Assembly: GCF_947496855.1 (NCBI RefSeq)
Contig: NZ_CANMED010000003.1
Span: 248,001-312,000 of the forward strand
From: an uncultured Aquimarina sp.
Lineage (GTDB): Bacteria > Bacteroidota > Bacteroidia > Flavobacteriales > Flavobacteriaceae
Reading direction: 5' to 3'
DNA: 64,000 bases
Both the position numbers and the translations under genes were made by a program. How positions within the stretch are numbered: the stretch's first letter is position 1; every line of letters starts with the position of its first letter. The notes under the pieces are model-generated. The model searched no databases and was not told where the DNA came from. It saw only the letters and a list, made by a program, of their open reading frames with translations. This document shows positions 27,149 through 35,832 of this stretch, piece by piece.

Positions 27149-28921
27149 ATGAATACAATTACTAGATTATTTGATTTTCCACATTATCAACTAGAGAAAT
27201 ACAATTTAGACAAAGCTTTAATAACAAAATATGATGGAAAGTGGATTGCGACTTCTACTAAAGAATATGTAGAAAAAGCAAACCAAATAAGTCGTGGCTT
27301 ATTACGACTAGGTGTTAAACCAAATGACAAAGTAGCCATTATCTCTTCTAACAATAGAACAGAGTGGAATATTATTGACATCGGTGTATTACAAATTGCT
27401 GCTCAGGATGTACCTATTTATCCTACTATCTCTCAGGAAGATTATGAATATGTTTTAAACCATTCCGAGTCTGTGTATTGTTTTGTATCGGATGATGAAG
27501 TTTTACAAAAAGTAAAAAACATAAAAGACAATGTTCCTTCTCTTAAAGGAGTATATTCTTTTAATGATATTGAAGGTTGTGATAGCTGGAAAAAAGTATT
27601 AGAACTTGGAAAAGATGATAGCAATCAAGAAGAAGTAGAAAAAATCAAGGCTTCTGTAAAAGAAGATGATCTTGCTACCCTAATATACACTTCTGGTACG
27701 ACTGGAAGACCAAAAGGTGTAATGCTTAGTCATAAGAACATCGTATCTAACGCCTTGCATAGTGCAACAAGATTTGCAGATTTTGGAGGAGAGGTTAAAG
27801 CATTGAGTTTTTTACCTGTTTGCCATATCTATGAAAGAATGTTAATGTATCTATACCAATATAGAGGTATTGGTATTTATTTTGCAGAATCTCTAGAAAC
27901 TATCAGTGACAACTTAAAAGAGATACAGCCAGACATGATGACTGCTGTTCCAAGACTCTTAGAAAAAGTATATGATAAAATTATTGCAAAAGGAGCAGAT
28001 CTAACAGGTGTAAAAAAGAAATTATTTTTCTGGGCAGTAGAATTAGGACTGCAATATGAACCATACGGAGCTAATGGATGGTGGTACGAAAAGAAATTAG
28101 GAATTGCTAAAAAGCTAATCTTTAGTAAATGGCAAGAAGCATTAGGAGGTAATCTAAAAGTAATTGCTTCGGGAAGTGCTGCACTGCAATCCCGATTAGC
28201 AAGAGTGTTCAATGCTGCAGGTATTAATGTAATGGAAGGTTATGGATTGACAGAAACATCCCCCGTGGTTTCCGTGAATGATATTAGAGATAAAGGTTTT
28301 AAAATTGGTACCGTAGGAAAAATGCTTCCTGATACAGAGGTTAAAATTGCTGAAGATGGTGAGATTCTTATAAAAGGGCCACAAGTAATGATCGGATATT
28401 ATAAAGACGAAGCGAAAAGTAAAGAAGTTATTAAAAATGGATATTTCCACACAGGAGATATTGGAGAAATAGATAGTGAAGGTTTCTTACGTATTACAGA
28501 TCGTAAAAAAGAAATGTTCAAAACTTCTGGAGGTAAATATATTGCTCCTCAGGTAATTGAAAATGCTATGAAACAATCTCGTTTCATTGAGCAAATTATG
28601 GTTATTGGAGATGGAGAAAAAATGCCAGCCGCTTTTATTCAACCAAATTTTGAATTTGTGAAAGACTGGGCTACCCGAAAAGGAATTCCAATTGGAACCA
28701 CTAATCAAGAAATCGTAAATAATCAAACTGTGATTGATCGTTTTCAAGAAGAAGTAGACGAACATAACGAAAAATTCGGAAAATGGGAACGTATCAAAAG
28801 ATTCGAACTTACATCAGACGAATGGAGCATTGAGGCAGAACACCTCACTCCTACTATGAAACTAAAAAGACGAGTGATCAAGGCAAAATACCAAGATCTA
28901 TATAGTAAAATTTATGGCTAA
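27149..28921 (+). CDS. fadD: long-chain acyl-CoA synthetase (AMP-forming)
   Basis: Activates fatty acids to acyl-CoA with ATP at the inner face of the membrane, the entry step to beta-oxidation. The 590-residue AMP-binding enzyme carries the P-loop YTSGTTGRPKGVMLSHKN (~178), the A-motif GYGLTETSPVVSVND (~365), the adenylate-binding block YFHTGDIGEID (~432) and the hinge/catalytic Lys region ITDRKKEMFKTSGGKYIAPQ (~450-465). The sequence resembles the FadD15/ACSL-type enzymes with the long ~270-310 insertion. It is monocistronic with its own terminator, but a palindrome shared with the marR gene suggests joint control with the fad operon downstream. Confidence 0.93.
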   Translation: MNTITRLFDFPHYQLEKYNLDKALITKYDGKWIATSTKEYVEKANQISRGLLRLGVKPNDKVAIISSNNRTEWNIIDIGVLQIAAQDVPIYPTISQEDYEYVLNHSESVYCFVSDDEVLQKVKNIKDNVPSLKGVYSFNDIEGCDSWKKVLELGKDDSNQEEVEKIKASVKEDDLATLIYTSGTTGRPKGVMLSHKNIVSNALHSATRFADFGGEVKALSFLPVCHIYERMLMYLYQYRGIGIYFAESLETISDNLKEIQPDMMTAVPRLLEKVYDKIIAKGADLTGVKKKLFFWAVELGLQYEPYGANGWWYEKKLGIAKKLIFSKWQEALGGNLKVIASGSAALQSRLARVFNAAGINVMEGYGLTETSPVVSVNDIRDKGFKIGTVGKMLPDTEVKIAEDGEILIKGPQVMIGYYKDEAKSKEVIKNGYFHTGDIGEIDSEGFLRITDRKKEMFKTSGGKYIAPQVIENAMKQSRFIEQIMVIGDGEKMPAAFIQPNFEFVKDWATRKGIPIGTTNQEIVNNQTVIDRFQEEVDEHNEKFGKWERIKRFELTSDEWSIEAEHLTPTMKLKRRVIKAKYQDLYSKIYG

Positions 28922-28973
28922 TTCAATTCACTGATTACAAATGTATCGTGTAAAACTTTAACTTTAAATCAGT

Positions 28974-29003
28974 AAACTCCTCATTTTATGAGGAGTTTTT
29001 TTA
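28974..29003 (+). terminator. terminator after the acyl-CoA synthetase gene
   Basis: AAACTCCTCAT pairs with ATGAGGAGTTT around a 3-nt loop, followed by a T-run. Confidence 0.88.
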
Positions 29004-29060
29004 TTAATTCAATAGAAAAATGTAAATTACTTTCTCTTTTCACAATTTTTTACACAATTT

Positions 29061-29076
29061 ACTATGCGTGCATAAT
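29061..29076. promoter_or_regulatory. candidate MarR autoregulatory operator
   Basis: ACTATGCGTGCATAAT matches the palindrome at 26982-26997 at 14 of 16 positions and keeps the two half-sites ATGC/GCAT. It lies 38 bp before the marR ATG and just upstream of a TACCTTTA near-match to the -7 box (29087-29094), so a bound protein would cover the -33 region. Confidence 0.68.
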
Positions 29077-29114
29077 AAATTTTTCTTACCTTTACACCAT
29101 AACAAATTTTCTGA

Positions 29115-29570
29115 ATGAGAGAAAAAACGATTGATTATGCACTTCGTGCTACATGGATGGCTGTTGCCAAGATGTACAATGAAGAAGCAGGTAAAAAAGG
29201 TAGTACAATGGCAACAGGTTTTGCATTAATTAGCATTGATCCTGAAAATGGAACTCCATCTACCTCATTAGGTCCTAAAATGGGCATGGAAGCCACTAGT
29301 TTATCACGAACTTTAAAAACCATGGAAGAAAAAGGATTAATCTTTAGAAAGAAAAATCCTCAAGACGGACGTGGTGTTCTAATATATCTAACTCCTTTCG
29401 GAGTAGAAATGAGAAATTTTTCAAAGGATGTAGTTTTTACGTTTGATCATGCTGTAAGAAAGCAAGTTCCAAAGGAAAAACTTGATACTTTCTTAGAAGT
29501 ATTTCAATTGATTAATGATCTCATTGCTACCAAGAAAATATACACAAAAAAAGAATCTATAACATCTTAA
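29115..29570 (+). CDS. MarR family transcriptional regulator of the beta-oxidation genes
   Basis: A 151-residue winged-helix regulator. The recognition region reads GMEATSLSRTLKTMEEKGLIFRKKNPQDGRGVLIYLTPFG (~55-95): DNA-reading helix, then the DxRGVxxxLT wing characteristic of MarR proteins. Flanking helices supply the dimer interface. It heads the operon with fadN, the four-helix-bundle gene, fadA and fadE; fadN starts 17 bp after it. Two near-identical palindromes, one before this gene and one before the acyl-CoA synthetase, are the obvious candidate operators. A repressor released by fatty acids or acyl-CoA is the simplest model, but the ligand is not visible in the sequence. Confidence 0.88.
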   Translation: MREKTIDYALRATWMAVAKMYNEEAGKKGSTMATGFALISIDPENGTPSTSLGPKMGMEATSLSRTLKTMEEKGLIFRKKNPQDGRGVLIYLTPFGVEMRNFSKDVVFTFDHAVRKQVPKEKLDTFLEVFQLINDLIATKKIYTKKESITS

Positions 29571-29587
29571 CAACCAGAAGTTAAAAA

Positions 29588-31993
29588 ATGAAAAGAGTCA
29601 TCAAAAAAGTTGCAGTCGTTGGTTCAGGAATTATGGGCTCCGGTATTGCATGTCATTTCGCTAATATCGGCGTAGAAGTGCTTTTATTGGATATAGTACC
29701 TCGAGAATTAAATGATAAAGAAAAGGCAAAAGGCCTTACACTAGAAAGCAAAGTGGTTCGTAACAGGTTAGTAAATGATTCACTAACCGCCGCTCTTAAA
29801 TCTAAACCTTCTCCGATTTATCATCAAAAATTTGCAAATCGCATCACTACAGGAAATCTGGAAGATGATATTGCAAAAGTAGCCGATGTTGATTGGATTA
29901 TTGAAGTAGTCGTAGAAAGACTAGATATTAAAAAAATAGTTTTTGAAAATCTAGAGAAACATAGAACACCTGGAACATTAATTACTTCTAATACTTCGGG
30001 TATTCCTATAAAATTCATGAACGAAGGAAGAAGTGAAGATTTCCAAAAACATTTCTGTGGAACCCACTTCTTTAACCCTGCACGATACCTTAAATTGTTT
30101 GAGATTATCCCTGGGCCAAATACTTCTGCCGAAGTACTTGAATTCCTTAATGGATATGGAGAGCAATTTTTAGGAAAAACATCTGTAATTGCTAAGGATA
30201 CTCCTGCATTTATTGGAAACAGAATAGGTATATTCAGTATTATGAGCTTATTCCATATGGTAAAAGATATGGGATTAACAATTGAAGAAGTTGATAAATT
30301 ATCAGGTCCAGTTATTGGACGTCCTAAGTCTGCTACTTTCCGTACAGTTGATGTAGTTGGATTAGATACTTTAGTACACGTTGCTAATGGGATTGCTGAT
30401 AATTGTCCTGATGATGAACGTCACGAATTGTTTAAACTTCCTAATTTCATCAATACAATGATGGAGAATAAATGGTTAGGAAGTAAGACAGGACAGGGAT
30501 TCTATAAAAAGAACGTTTCCGCAGAAGGAAAAAAAGAAATTCTTTCTCTTGACCTAGATACATTAGAATACAGAGCTAGCAAAAGAGCTTCCTTTGCTAC
30601 TTTAGAAATGACTAAAACTATTGATAAGGTAGTAGATCGTTTTAAAGTATTGGTTGCAGGAAAAGATAAAGCAGGTGAATTTTATCGTAAAAGTTTTGCT
30701 GCATTATTTACATATGTATCGAATCGTATTCCAGAGATTACAGATGACCTCTATAAGATTGATGATGCTATGAAAGCTGGATTTGGTTGGGAACACGGTC
30801 CTTTTCAGATCTGGGATGCAATTGGAGCAGAAAAAGGAATCGAAATGATGAAAGCAGAAGGGCATGAACCAGCTGCTTGGGTTAATGATATGATCGCTTC
30901 AGGGAGTACTTCTTTCTATACAGTTAAAAATGGAGCTACACATTATTATGACATTCCTAAAAAGGAGCAAGTAAAAGTTCCGGGACAAGATGCTTTTATT
31001 ATTTTAGACAATATCCGTAAATCATCTGAAGTTTTCAAGAATAGCGGTGTTGTTGTAGAAGATATTGGTGATGGAATACTCAACGTAGAGTTTCAAAGTA
31101 AGATGAACACTATTGGTGGAGATGTTCTTGCAGGATTAAATACAGCTATTGATATGGCTGAAAAAGACTTCCAAGGATTAGTTGTTGGTAATCAAGCTGC
31201 CAATTTCTCTGTAGGTGCTAACATCGGAATGATCTTTATGATGGCTGTAGAGCAAGAATATGATGAATTGAATATGGCAATTAAATATTTCCAAGATTCA
31301 ATGATGCGTATGCGTTATTCTTCGATCCCTACGATTGTTGCTCCTCACGGTATGGCACTAGGTGGTGGATGCGAAATATCACTTCACGCTGACAAAGTTG
31401 TTGCTGCGGCAGAAACATATATGGGATTAGTAGAATTTGGTGTTGGTGTAATCCCTGGTGGAGGTGGTTCTAAAGAAATGGCATTAAGAGCTTCAGATCT
31501 TTTCAAAAAAGATGATGTAGAACTTAATGTACTTCAGGAACACTTCTTAACTATTGGTATGGCCAAAGTATCTACTTCTGCTTACGAAGCGTTTGATACA
31601 AATCTATTACAGAAAGGGAAAGACATTGTTGTTGTAAATAAAGATCGTCAGATTGCTACTGCTAAAGCATATGCTAAACTAATGGCAGAACAAGGATATA
31701 CGCAACCTGTAAAACGAAAGGATATAAAGGTACTTGGTAAACAAGCATTAGGTATGTTCTTAGTAGGTACAGATTCTATGGAGGCTAGTAAATACATTTC
31801 GGAACACGATCATAAAATAGCGAATAAGTTAGGTTATGTAATGGCTGGAGGAGATTTATCAGAACCAACCTTAGTAACAGAACAATATTTATTAGATCTA
31901 GAACGTGAAGCTTTCTTGTCTCTGTGTACAGAACGCAAAACGTTAGAGCGCATAGAACATATGCTTAAAAAAGGTAAACCTTTACGTAATTAG
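29588..31993 (+). CDS. fadN: 3-hydroxyacyl-CoA dehydrogenase / enoyl-CoA hydratase fusion (FadN type)
   Basis: Bifunctional beta-oxidation enzyme of 801 residues that hydrates trans-2-enoyl-CoA and oxidises the L-3-hydroxyacyl-CoA with NAD. The NAD-binding dehydrogenase domain comes first (GSGIMGSGIA at 12-21; catalytic His/Glu region CGTHFFNPARYLKLFEIIPG at ~153). Its C-terminal domains follow, and the crotonase domain lies at ~480-720, with GGGCEISLHADKV and the catalytic Glu in GLVEFGVGVIPGGGGS. This order is the reverse of E. coli FadB/FadJ and matches Bacillus FadN. The gene order fadN-fadA-fadE and the protein sizes also match the Bacillus fadNAE operon as I know it. Confidence 0.93.
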   Translation: MKRVIKKVAVVGSGIMGSGIACHFANIGVEVLLLDIVPRELNDKEKAKGLTLESKVVRNRLVNDSLTAALKSKPSPIYHQKFANRITTGNLEDDIAKVADVDWIIEVVVERLDIKKIVFENLEKHRTPGTLITSNTSGIPIKFMNEGRSEDFQKHFCGTHFFNPARYLKLFEIIPGPNTSAEVLEFLNGYGEQFLGKTSVIAKDTPAFIGNRIGIFSIMSLFHMVKDMGLTIEEVDKLSGPVIGRPKSATFRTVDVVGLDTLVHVANGIADNCPDDERHELFKLPNFINTMMENKWLGSKTGQGFYKKNVSAEGKKEILSLDLDTLEYRASKRASFATLEMTKTIDKVVDRFKVLVAGKDKAGEFYRKSFAALFTYVSNRIPEITDDLYKIDDAMKAGFGWEHGPFQIWDAIGAEKGIEMMKAEGHEPAAWVNDMIASGSTSFYTVKNGATHYYDIPKKEQVKVPGQDAFIILDNIRKSSEVFKNSGVVVEDIGDGILNVEFQSKMNTIGGDVLAGLNTAIDMAEKDFQGLVVGNQAANFSVGANIGMIFMMAVEQEYDELNMAIKYFQDSMMRMRYSSIPTIVAPHGMALGGGCEISLHADKVVAAAETYMGLVEFGVGVIPGGGGSKEMALRASDLFKKDDVELNVLQEHFLTIGMAKVSTSAYEAFDTNLLQKGKDIVVVNKDRQIATAKAYAKLMAEQGYTQPVKRKDIKVLGKQALGMFLVGTDSMEASKYISEHDHKIANKLGYVMAGGDLSEPTLVTEQYLLDLEREAFLSLCTERKTLERIEHMLKKGKPLRN

Positions 31994-32407
31994 TATTGAG
32001 AATTAAGTATTGAGTAATTAGAAAGTTAAGTAATGCATAAAGTTGAAGATTTAAAAATATGGAAGAAGTCAATTGTTTTGGCAAAATCCATATATCTATT
32101 AACTAAAGAACTCCCTTCTGATGAAAAATATGGATTAATTTCTCAAATAAAACGAAGCGCAATTTCAATTTCTTCAAATATTGCAGAAGGCAGTGGAAGA
32201 AATTCAAATAAAGAATTTAAACATTTTTTGAGTATTGCTAATGGTTCGGCTTATGAACTTCAGACACAATTAGTGCTAACAGTAGAACTAGATCTTTTGT
32301 CAAAAGAAAAAGTTCAACATGCGATTGACTTGCTGATTGAAGTTCAAAAAATGAATTATTCATTACAAAAAAGTATTGCGAACAAAATCTCAGTACTCAA
32401 TACTAAT
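31989..32407 (+). mobile_element. IVS-like element: four-helix-bundle gene between 12-bp inverted repeats
   Basis: ATTAGTATTGAG at 31989-32000 and its exact reverse complement CTCAATACTAAT at 32396-32407 bracket a single gene of the 23S rRNA intervening-sequence protein family. The left arm overlaps the fadN stop codon and is followed by a near-repeat (TTAAGTATTGAG, 32003-32014). The right arm overlaps the last codons of the bracketed gene. In 23S rRNA, intervening sequences with complementary ends encode the same protein family and are cut out by RNase III. Here the same arrangement sits in an mRNA. Mobility is inferred; there is no transposase and no clear target-site duplication. Confidence 0.45.
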
Positions 32408-32413
32408 ATCTAA
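32033..32413 (+). CDS. four-helix-bundle protein (23S rRNA intervening-sequence / S23 family)
   Basis: A 126-residue protein with the family signature: start MHKVEDLKIWKKSIVLAKSIYLLTKELPSDEKYGLISQIKRSAISISSNIAEG (listed here as the segments EDLKIWKKS, LPSDEKYGL, QIKRSAISISSNIAEGSGR), then KEFKHFLSIANGSAYELQTQL. Four amphipathic helices are expected, and relatives form pentameric bundles; Avd of diversity-generating retroelements is a distant member. The function of stand-alone members is unknown. It has no evident link to fatty acid metabolism yet lies inside the operon, 40 bp after fadN and 17 bp before fadA. No reverse transcriptase or template/variable repeat is nearby. Confidence 0.88.
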   Translation: MHKVEDLKIWKKSIVLAKSIYLLTKELPSDEKYGLISQIKRSAISISSNIAEGSGRNSNKEFKHFLSIANGSAYELQTQLVLTVELDLLSKEKVQHAIDLLIEVQKMNYSLQKSIANKISVLNTNI

Positions 32414-32429
32414 AATCTATTTATAAAAA

Positions 32430-33620
32430 ATGAAAACCGCATATATAGTAAAAGCATACAGGACAGCCGTAGGAAAAGCACCTCGCGGAGTGTTCAGATT
32501 TAAAAGAACCGATGAGTTAGCTGCAGAAACTATTCAGCATATGATGAAAGAGTTACCTCAACTAGACAAAAGTCGTATCGATGATGTTATCGTTGGTAAT
32601 GCAATGCCGGAAGGATCTCAAGGACTGAATATGGCACGTTTAATCTCATTAATGGGATTAGAATCTATTGATGTTCCTGGAGTAACAGTTAACAGGTTCT
32701 GTTCTTCAGGAATAGAAACTATTGGTATGGCAACTGCAAAAATACAATCCGGAATGGCTGATTGTATTATTGCTGGTGGTGCAGAAAGCATGAGCTCTGT
32801 TCCAATGACGGGATATAAAACAGAACTGAATTATGATTTAGCAAAATCTGGTCACGAAGATTATTATTGGGGAATGGGAAATACTGCAGAAGCAGTGGCA
32901 CACCAATTTAATGTATCGCGCGAAGATCAAGATGAGTTTGCATATAATTCTCATATGAAAGCTTTAAAAGCACAAGCAGAAGATCGTTTTCAAGATCAAA
33001 TTGTTCCTATCAACGTGGAACAAATCTATGTAGATGAAAACGGAAAAAAAGCAAGCAAATCATATACTGTAACCAAAGACGAAGGACCACGAGCAGGAAC
33101 TAGTAAAGAAGTACTAGGGAAGCTTAGACCTGTTTTTGAACTTGGAGGTAGTGTGACTGCTGGTAACTCTTCTCAGATGAGTGATGGTGCTGCATTTGTG
33201 ATGGTTATGAGTGAGGATATGGTTAAGGAATTAAATCTAGAGCCTATTGCAAGACTTGTAAACTATGCAGCTGCAGGTGTAGAACCGAGAATTATGGGTA
33301 TTGGACCTGTAAAAGCGATCCCAAAAGCTTTAAAACAAGCAGGTTTAAAACTAGACGATATTGAGTTAATTGAGCTTAATGAAGCCTTTGCTTCTCAATC
33401 ACTAGCTGTAATGCGTGAGCTAAACATCAATCAGGATATTGTAAATGTAAATGGAGGTGCGATCGCACTTGGGCATCCATTAGGATGTACAGGAGGAAAA
33501 TTATCTGTACAATTATTTGATGAAATGCGTAAACGTGATATGAAAGGTAAATACGGTATGGTAACTATGTGCGTTGGTACAGGTCAAGGAGCTGCTGGTA
33601 TTTTTGAATTTTTGAATTAA
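32430..33620 (+). CDS. fadA: acetyl-CoA C-acyltransferase (3-ketoacyl-CoA thiolase)
   Basis: Thiolase of the last beta-oxidation step, cleaving 3-ketoacyl-CoA with CoA to acetyl-CoA and a shortened acyl-CoA. The 396-residue protein has the nucleophilic Cys in [13 protein letters not shown] (~90), the His loop [15 protein letters not shown] (~345) and the second Cys in [11 protein letters not shown] (~380). NEAFASQ (~315) is also present. All catalytic residues are intact. It is co-directional with fadN and fadE; the only interruption upstream is the inserted four-helix-bundle gene. Confidence 0.95.
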   Translation: MKTAYIVKAYRTAVGKAPRGVFRFKRTDELAAETIQHMMKELPQLDKSRIDDVIVGNAMPEGSQGLNMARLISLMGLESIDVPGVTVNRFCSSGIETIGMATAKIQSGMADCIIAGGAESMSSVPMTGYKTELNYDLAKSGHEDYYWGMGNTAEAVAHQFNVSREDQDEFAYNSHMKALKAQAEDRFQDQIVPINVEQIYVDENGKKASKSYTVTKDEGPRAGTSKEVLGKLRPVFELGGSVTAGNSSQMSDGAAFVMVMSEDMVKELNLEPIARLVNYAAAGVEPRIMGIGPVKAIPKALKQAGLKLDDIELIELNEAFASQSLAVMRELNINQDIVNVNGGAIALGHPLGCTGGKLSVQLFDEMRKRDMKGKYGMVTMCVGTGQGAAGIFEFLN

Positions 33621-33648
33621 GAAACGATAGAGATAATATAATAAAACA

Positions 33649-35460
33649 ATGAGTACAGAAACTTTAAACAAAGACATTCTTAGAGGAGGACAATTCCTTG
33701 TTAAAGAAACAAAAGCCGAAGATGTATTTACTCCAGAAGATTTTTCTGAAGAGCAAAAAATGATGCGTGATAGTACAAAAGAATTTGTAGACCGTGAATT
33801 ATGGGCGCATTGGGAAAAATTTGAAAACAAGGATTACGCGTATACAGAAGCGTGTATGAAAAAAGCTGGTGAGCTTGGGCTACTTGGTGTCGCTGTGCCA
33901 GAGGCATATGATGGATTGGGAATGGGATTCGTTTCTACGATGTTAGTATGTGATTATATTTCTGGTGCAACAGGATCTTTTAGTACCGCATTTGGCGCTC
34001 ATACAGGTATTGGCACTATGCCAATCTCTTTATATGGTAATGAAGAACAAAAGAAAAAATATGTTTCTAAATTGGCTACTGGCGAATGGATGGGAGCATA
34101 CTGTTTAACAGAACCAGGTGCTGGATCAGATGCTAATTCTGGTAAAACCAAAGCAGTATTGTCTGATGACGGAACACATTACTTGATCTCTGGTCAGAAA
34201 ATGTGGATTTCTAATGCTGGATTCTGTAACGTAATGATTGTTTTTGCTCGTATAGAAGATGATAAAAACATTACAGGGTTTATTGTAGAAAATGATCCTT
34301 CTAATGGTATCTCTATGGCTGATGAAGAAAAGAAATTAGGTATCCACTCCTCTTCTACTCGTCAGGTATTCTTTAGTGATACTAAAGTTCCCGTAGAAAA
34401 CATGTTATCAGAAAGAGGTAACGGATTTAAGATTGCCATGAATGCTTTAAACGTTGGTAGAATCAAATTAGCTGCGGCTTGTTTGGATGCACAACGTAGA
34501 GTAATTGGAGAAGCTACCAAATACGCTAATGAGCGTATTCAGTTCAAAACTCCTATAATGAACTTTGGAGCTATCAAATCTAAGATTGCTGAGATGGCGA
34601 CTAATACATACGCTGATGAATCAGCTAGTTATAGAGCTGCAAAAAATATTGAAGATAGAATTGCTATCCGTCAAGCAGAAGGAAACACACATCAGGAAGC
34701 GGAGCTTAAAGGTGTAGAAGAATATGCTATCGAATGTTCTATCTTAAAAGTAGCAGTTTCTGAAGACGTTCAGAATACAGCTGATGAAGGATTACAAATC
34801 TTTGGTGGTATGGGATTCTCTGCAGATACTCCTATGGAGTCTGCCTGGAGAGATGCTCGTATTTCTCGAATATATGAAGGTACCAATGAAATCAATCGTA
34901 TGTTAGCGGTAGGTATGCTTGTTAAGAAAGCAATGAAAGGTCACGTAGATCTTTTAAACCCTGCTATGAAAGTTGCCGACGAATTAACAGGTATTCCTTC
35001 TTTTGACACTCCTGACTATTCTGCATTATTTGCAGAAGAAAAAGAGATTGTTGCAAAAATGAAGAAAGTTTTCTTAATGGTTGCTGGAGCAGCAATGCAG
35101 AAATTTGGTCCGCAATTAGAAGAGCACCAACAGTTATTAATGGCCGCTTCTGATATTCTAATTGAGATCTACATGGCAGAATCTACGATTCTACGTACTG
35201 AGAAAAATGCAAAACGTTTTGGAGAAGATTCTCAAGAAATTCAGATTGCAATGTCTCAGTTGTATCTTTATAATGCAATAGATATCGTGATCAAAAAAGG
35301 AAAAGAAGCAATTGTTTCTTTTGCTGAAGGTGATGAGCAGCGTATGATGCTAATGGGACTTAAACGTTTTACTAAATATGCGAATCAACCAAATGTAGTA
35401 TCATTAAGAAATAAAATTGCTGATAAAGTAGCTGCCGAAAACGGATACTGCTTTTCTTAA
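33649..35460 (+). CDS. fadE: acyl-CoA dehydrogenase
   Basis: FAD-dependent enzyme that introduces the trans-2 double bond in acyl-CoA, the first oxidation step. The acyl-CoA dehydrogenase core (~35-430) contains YCLTEPGAGSDANSG (~152), QKMWISNAGFCNV (~184) and the C-terminal signature IFGGMGFS...RISRIYEGTNEINR (~385-415). About 180 more residues follow, as in the long (VLCAD/ACAD9-like, Bacillus FadE-like) members; 603 residues agrees with that group. It ends the fad operon, and transcription probably stops at the hairpin 35517-35550. Confidence 0.94.
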   Translation: MSTETLNKDILRGGQFLVKETKAEDVFTPEDFSEEQKMMRDSTKEFVDRELWAHWEKFENKDYAYTEACMKKAGELGLLGVAVPEAYDGLGMGFVSTMLVCDYISGATGSFSTAFGAHTGIGTMPISLYGNEEQKKKYVSKLATGEWMGAYCLTEPGAGSDANSGKTKAVLSDDGTHYLISGQKMWISNAGFCNVMIVFARIEDDKNITGFIVENDPSNGISMADEEKKLGIHSSSTRQVFFSDTKVPVENMLSERGNGFKIAMNALNVGRIKLAAACLDAQRRVIGEATKYANERIQFKTPIMNFGAIKSKIAEMATNTYADESASYRAAKNIEDRIAIRQAEGNTHQEAELKGVEEYAIECSILKVAVSEDVQNTADEGLQIFGGMGFSADTPMESAWRDARISRIYEGTNEINRMLAVGMLVKKAMKGHVDLLNPAMKVADELTGIPSFDTPDYSALFAEEKEIVAKMKKVFLMVAGAAMQKFGPQLEEHQQLLMAASDILIEIYMAESTILRTEKNAKRFGEDSQEIQIAMSQLYLYNAIDIVIKKGKEAIVSFAEGDEQRMMLMGLKRFTKYANQPNVVSLRNKIADKVAAENGYCFS

Positions 35461-35476
35461 TAATTTATCCGTTCCT

Positions 35477-35553
35477 AAGGATTAAAACTAGGAAGTTGTT
35501 TAATTTTGATTTAAGAAACCGTCTTTCTGTTGGGGAAAGGCGGTTTTTTATTT
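35477..35553 (+). repeat. trailer repeat copy 1, with terminator
   Basis: About 75 bp starting AAGGATTAAAACTAGGAAGT recurs at 40409-40487 with few changes. It ends in the hairpin AACCGTCTTTC/GAAAGGCGGTT and a T-run, serving as the fadE terminator. Confidence 0.88.
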
Positions 35554-35720
35554 AAACAAATGTTTCGTCCTAAAATAGATTTATAATTAAAACCAATTAT
35601 TAAAAATCTCTATCGATACCAGTTGAATTGTATGTTAACTAAAGACGAATTCTAGTTAGATACTTTCTAATTCTAAACTGTAACTACATACCAATTATAA
35701 ATTATGTAAAATTGAAACTT

Positions 35721-35742
35721 TTAAATTGGTTACCCAATTTAA
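35721..35742. promoter_or_regulatory. 22-bp inverted repeat, possible operator of the glycosidase/lyase operon
   Basis: TTAAATTGG-TTAC-CCAATTTAA has perfect 9-bp arms and a 4-bp spacer, about 90 bp before the start codon at 35833. No T-tract follows, so an operator is more likely than a terminator. Its centre TGGTTACCCA recalls the centre of the palindrome upstream of susC. Confidence 0.4.
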
Positions 35743-35832
35743 AACTCAAAACTACAAGCAACTCAATTAGTGCAGTCTCTCTAAAAAGTTGTTTGAGAAA
35801 CACAAAACAACTCTTAAAACAAAACCTCAACA

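Larger units (their letters stand above)
35461..35832. other. 372-bp intergenic region between fadE and the glycosidase/lyase pair
   Basis: It holds the fadE trailer repeat with its terminator (35477-35553) and an inverted repeat at 35721-35742. The remainder is AT-rich with no coding signal. It must contain the promoter of the following two-gene operon. Confidence 0.6.

Noticed and set aside
32033..32413. Four-helix-bundle gene as Avd of a diversity-generating retroelement
   Set aside because: No reverse transcriptase and no template/variable repeat pair anywhere in the window.
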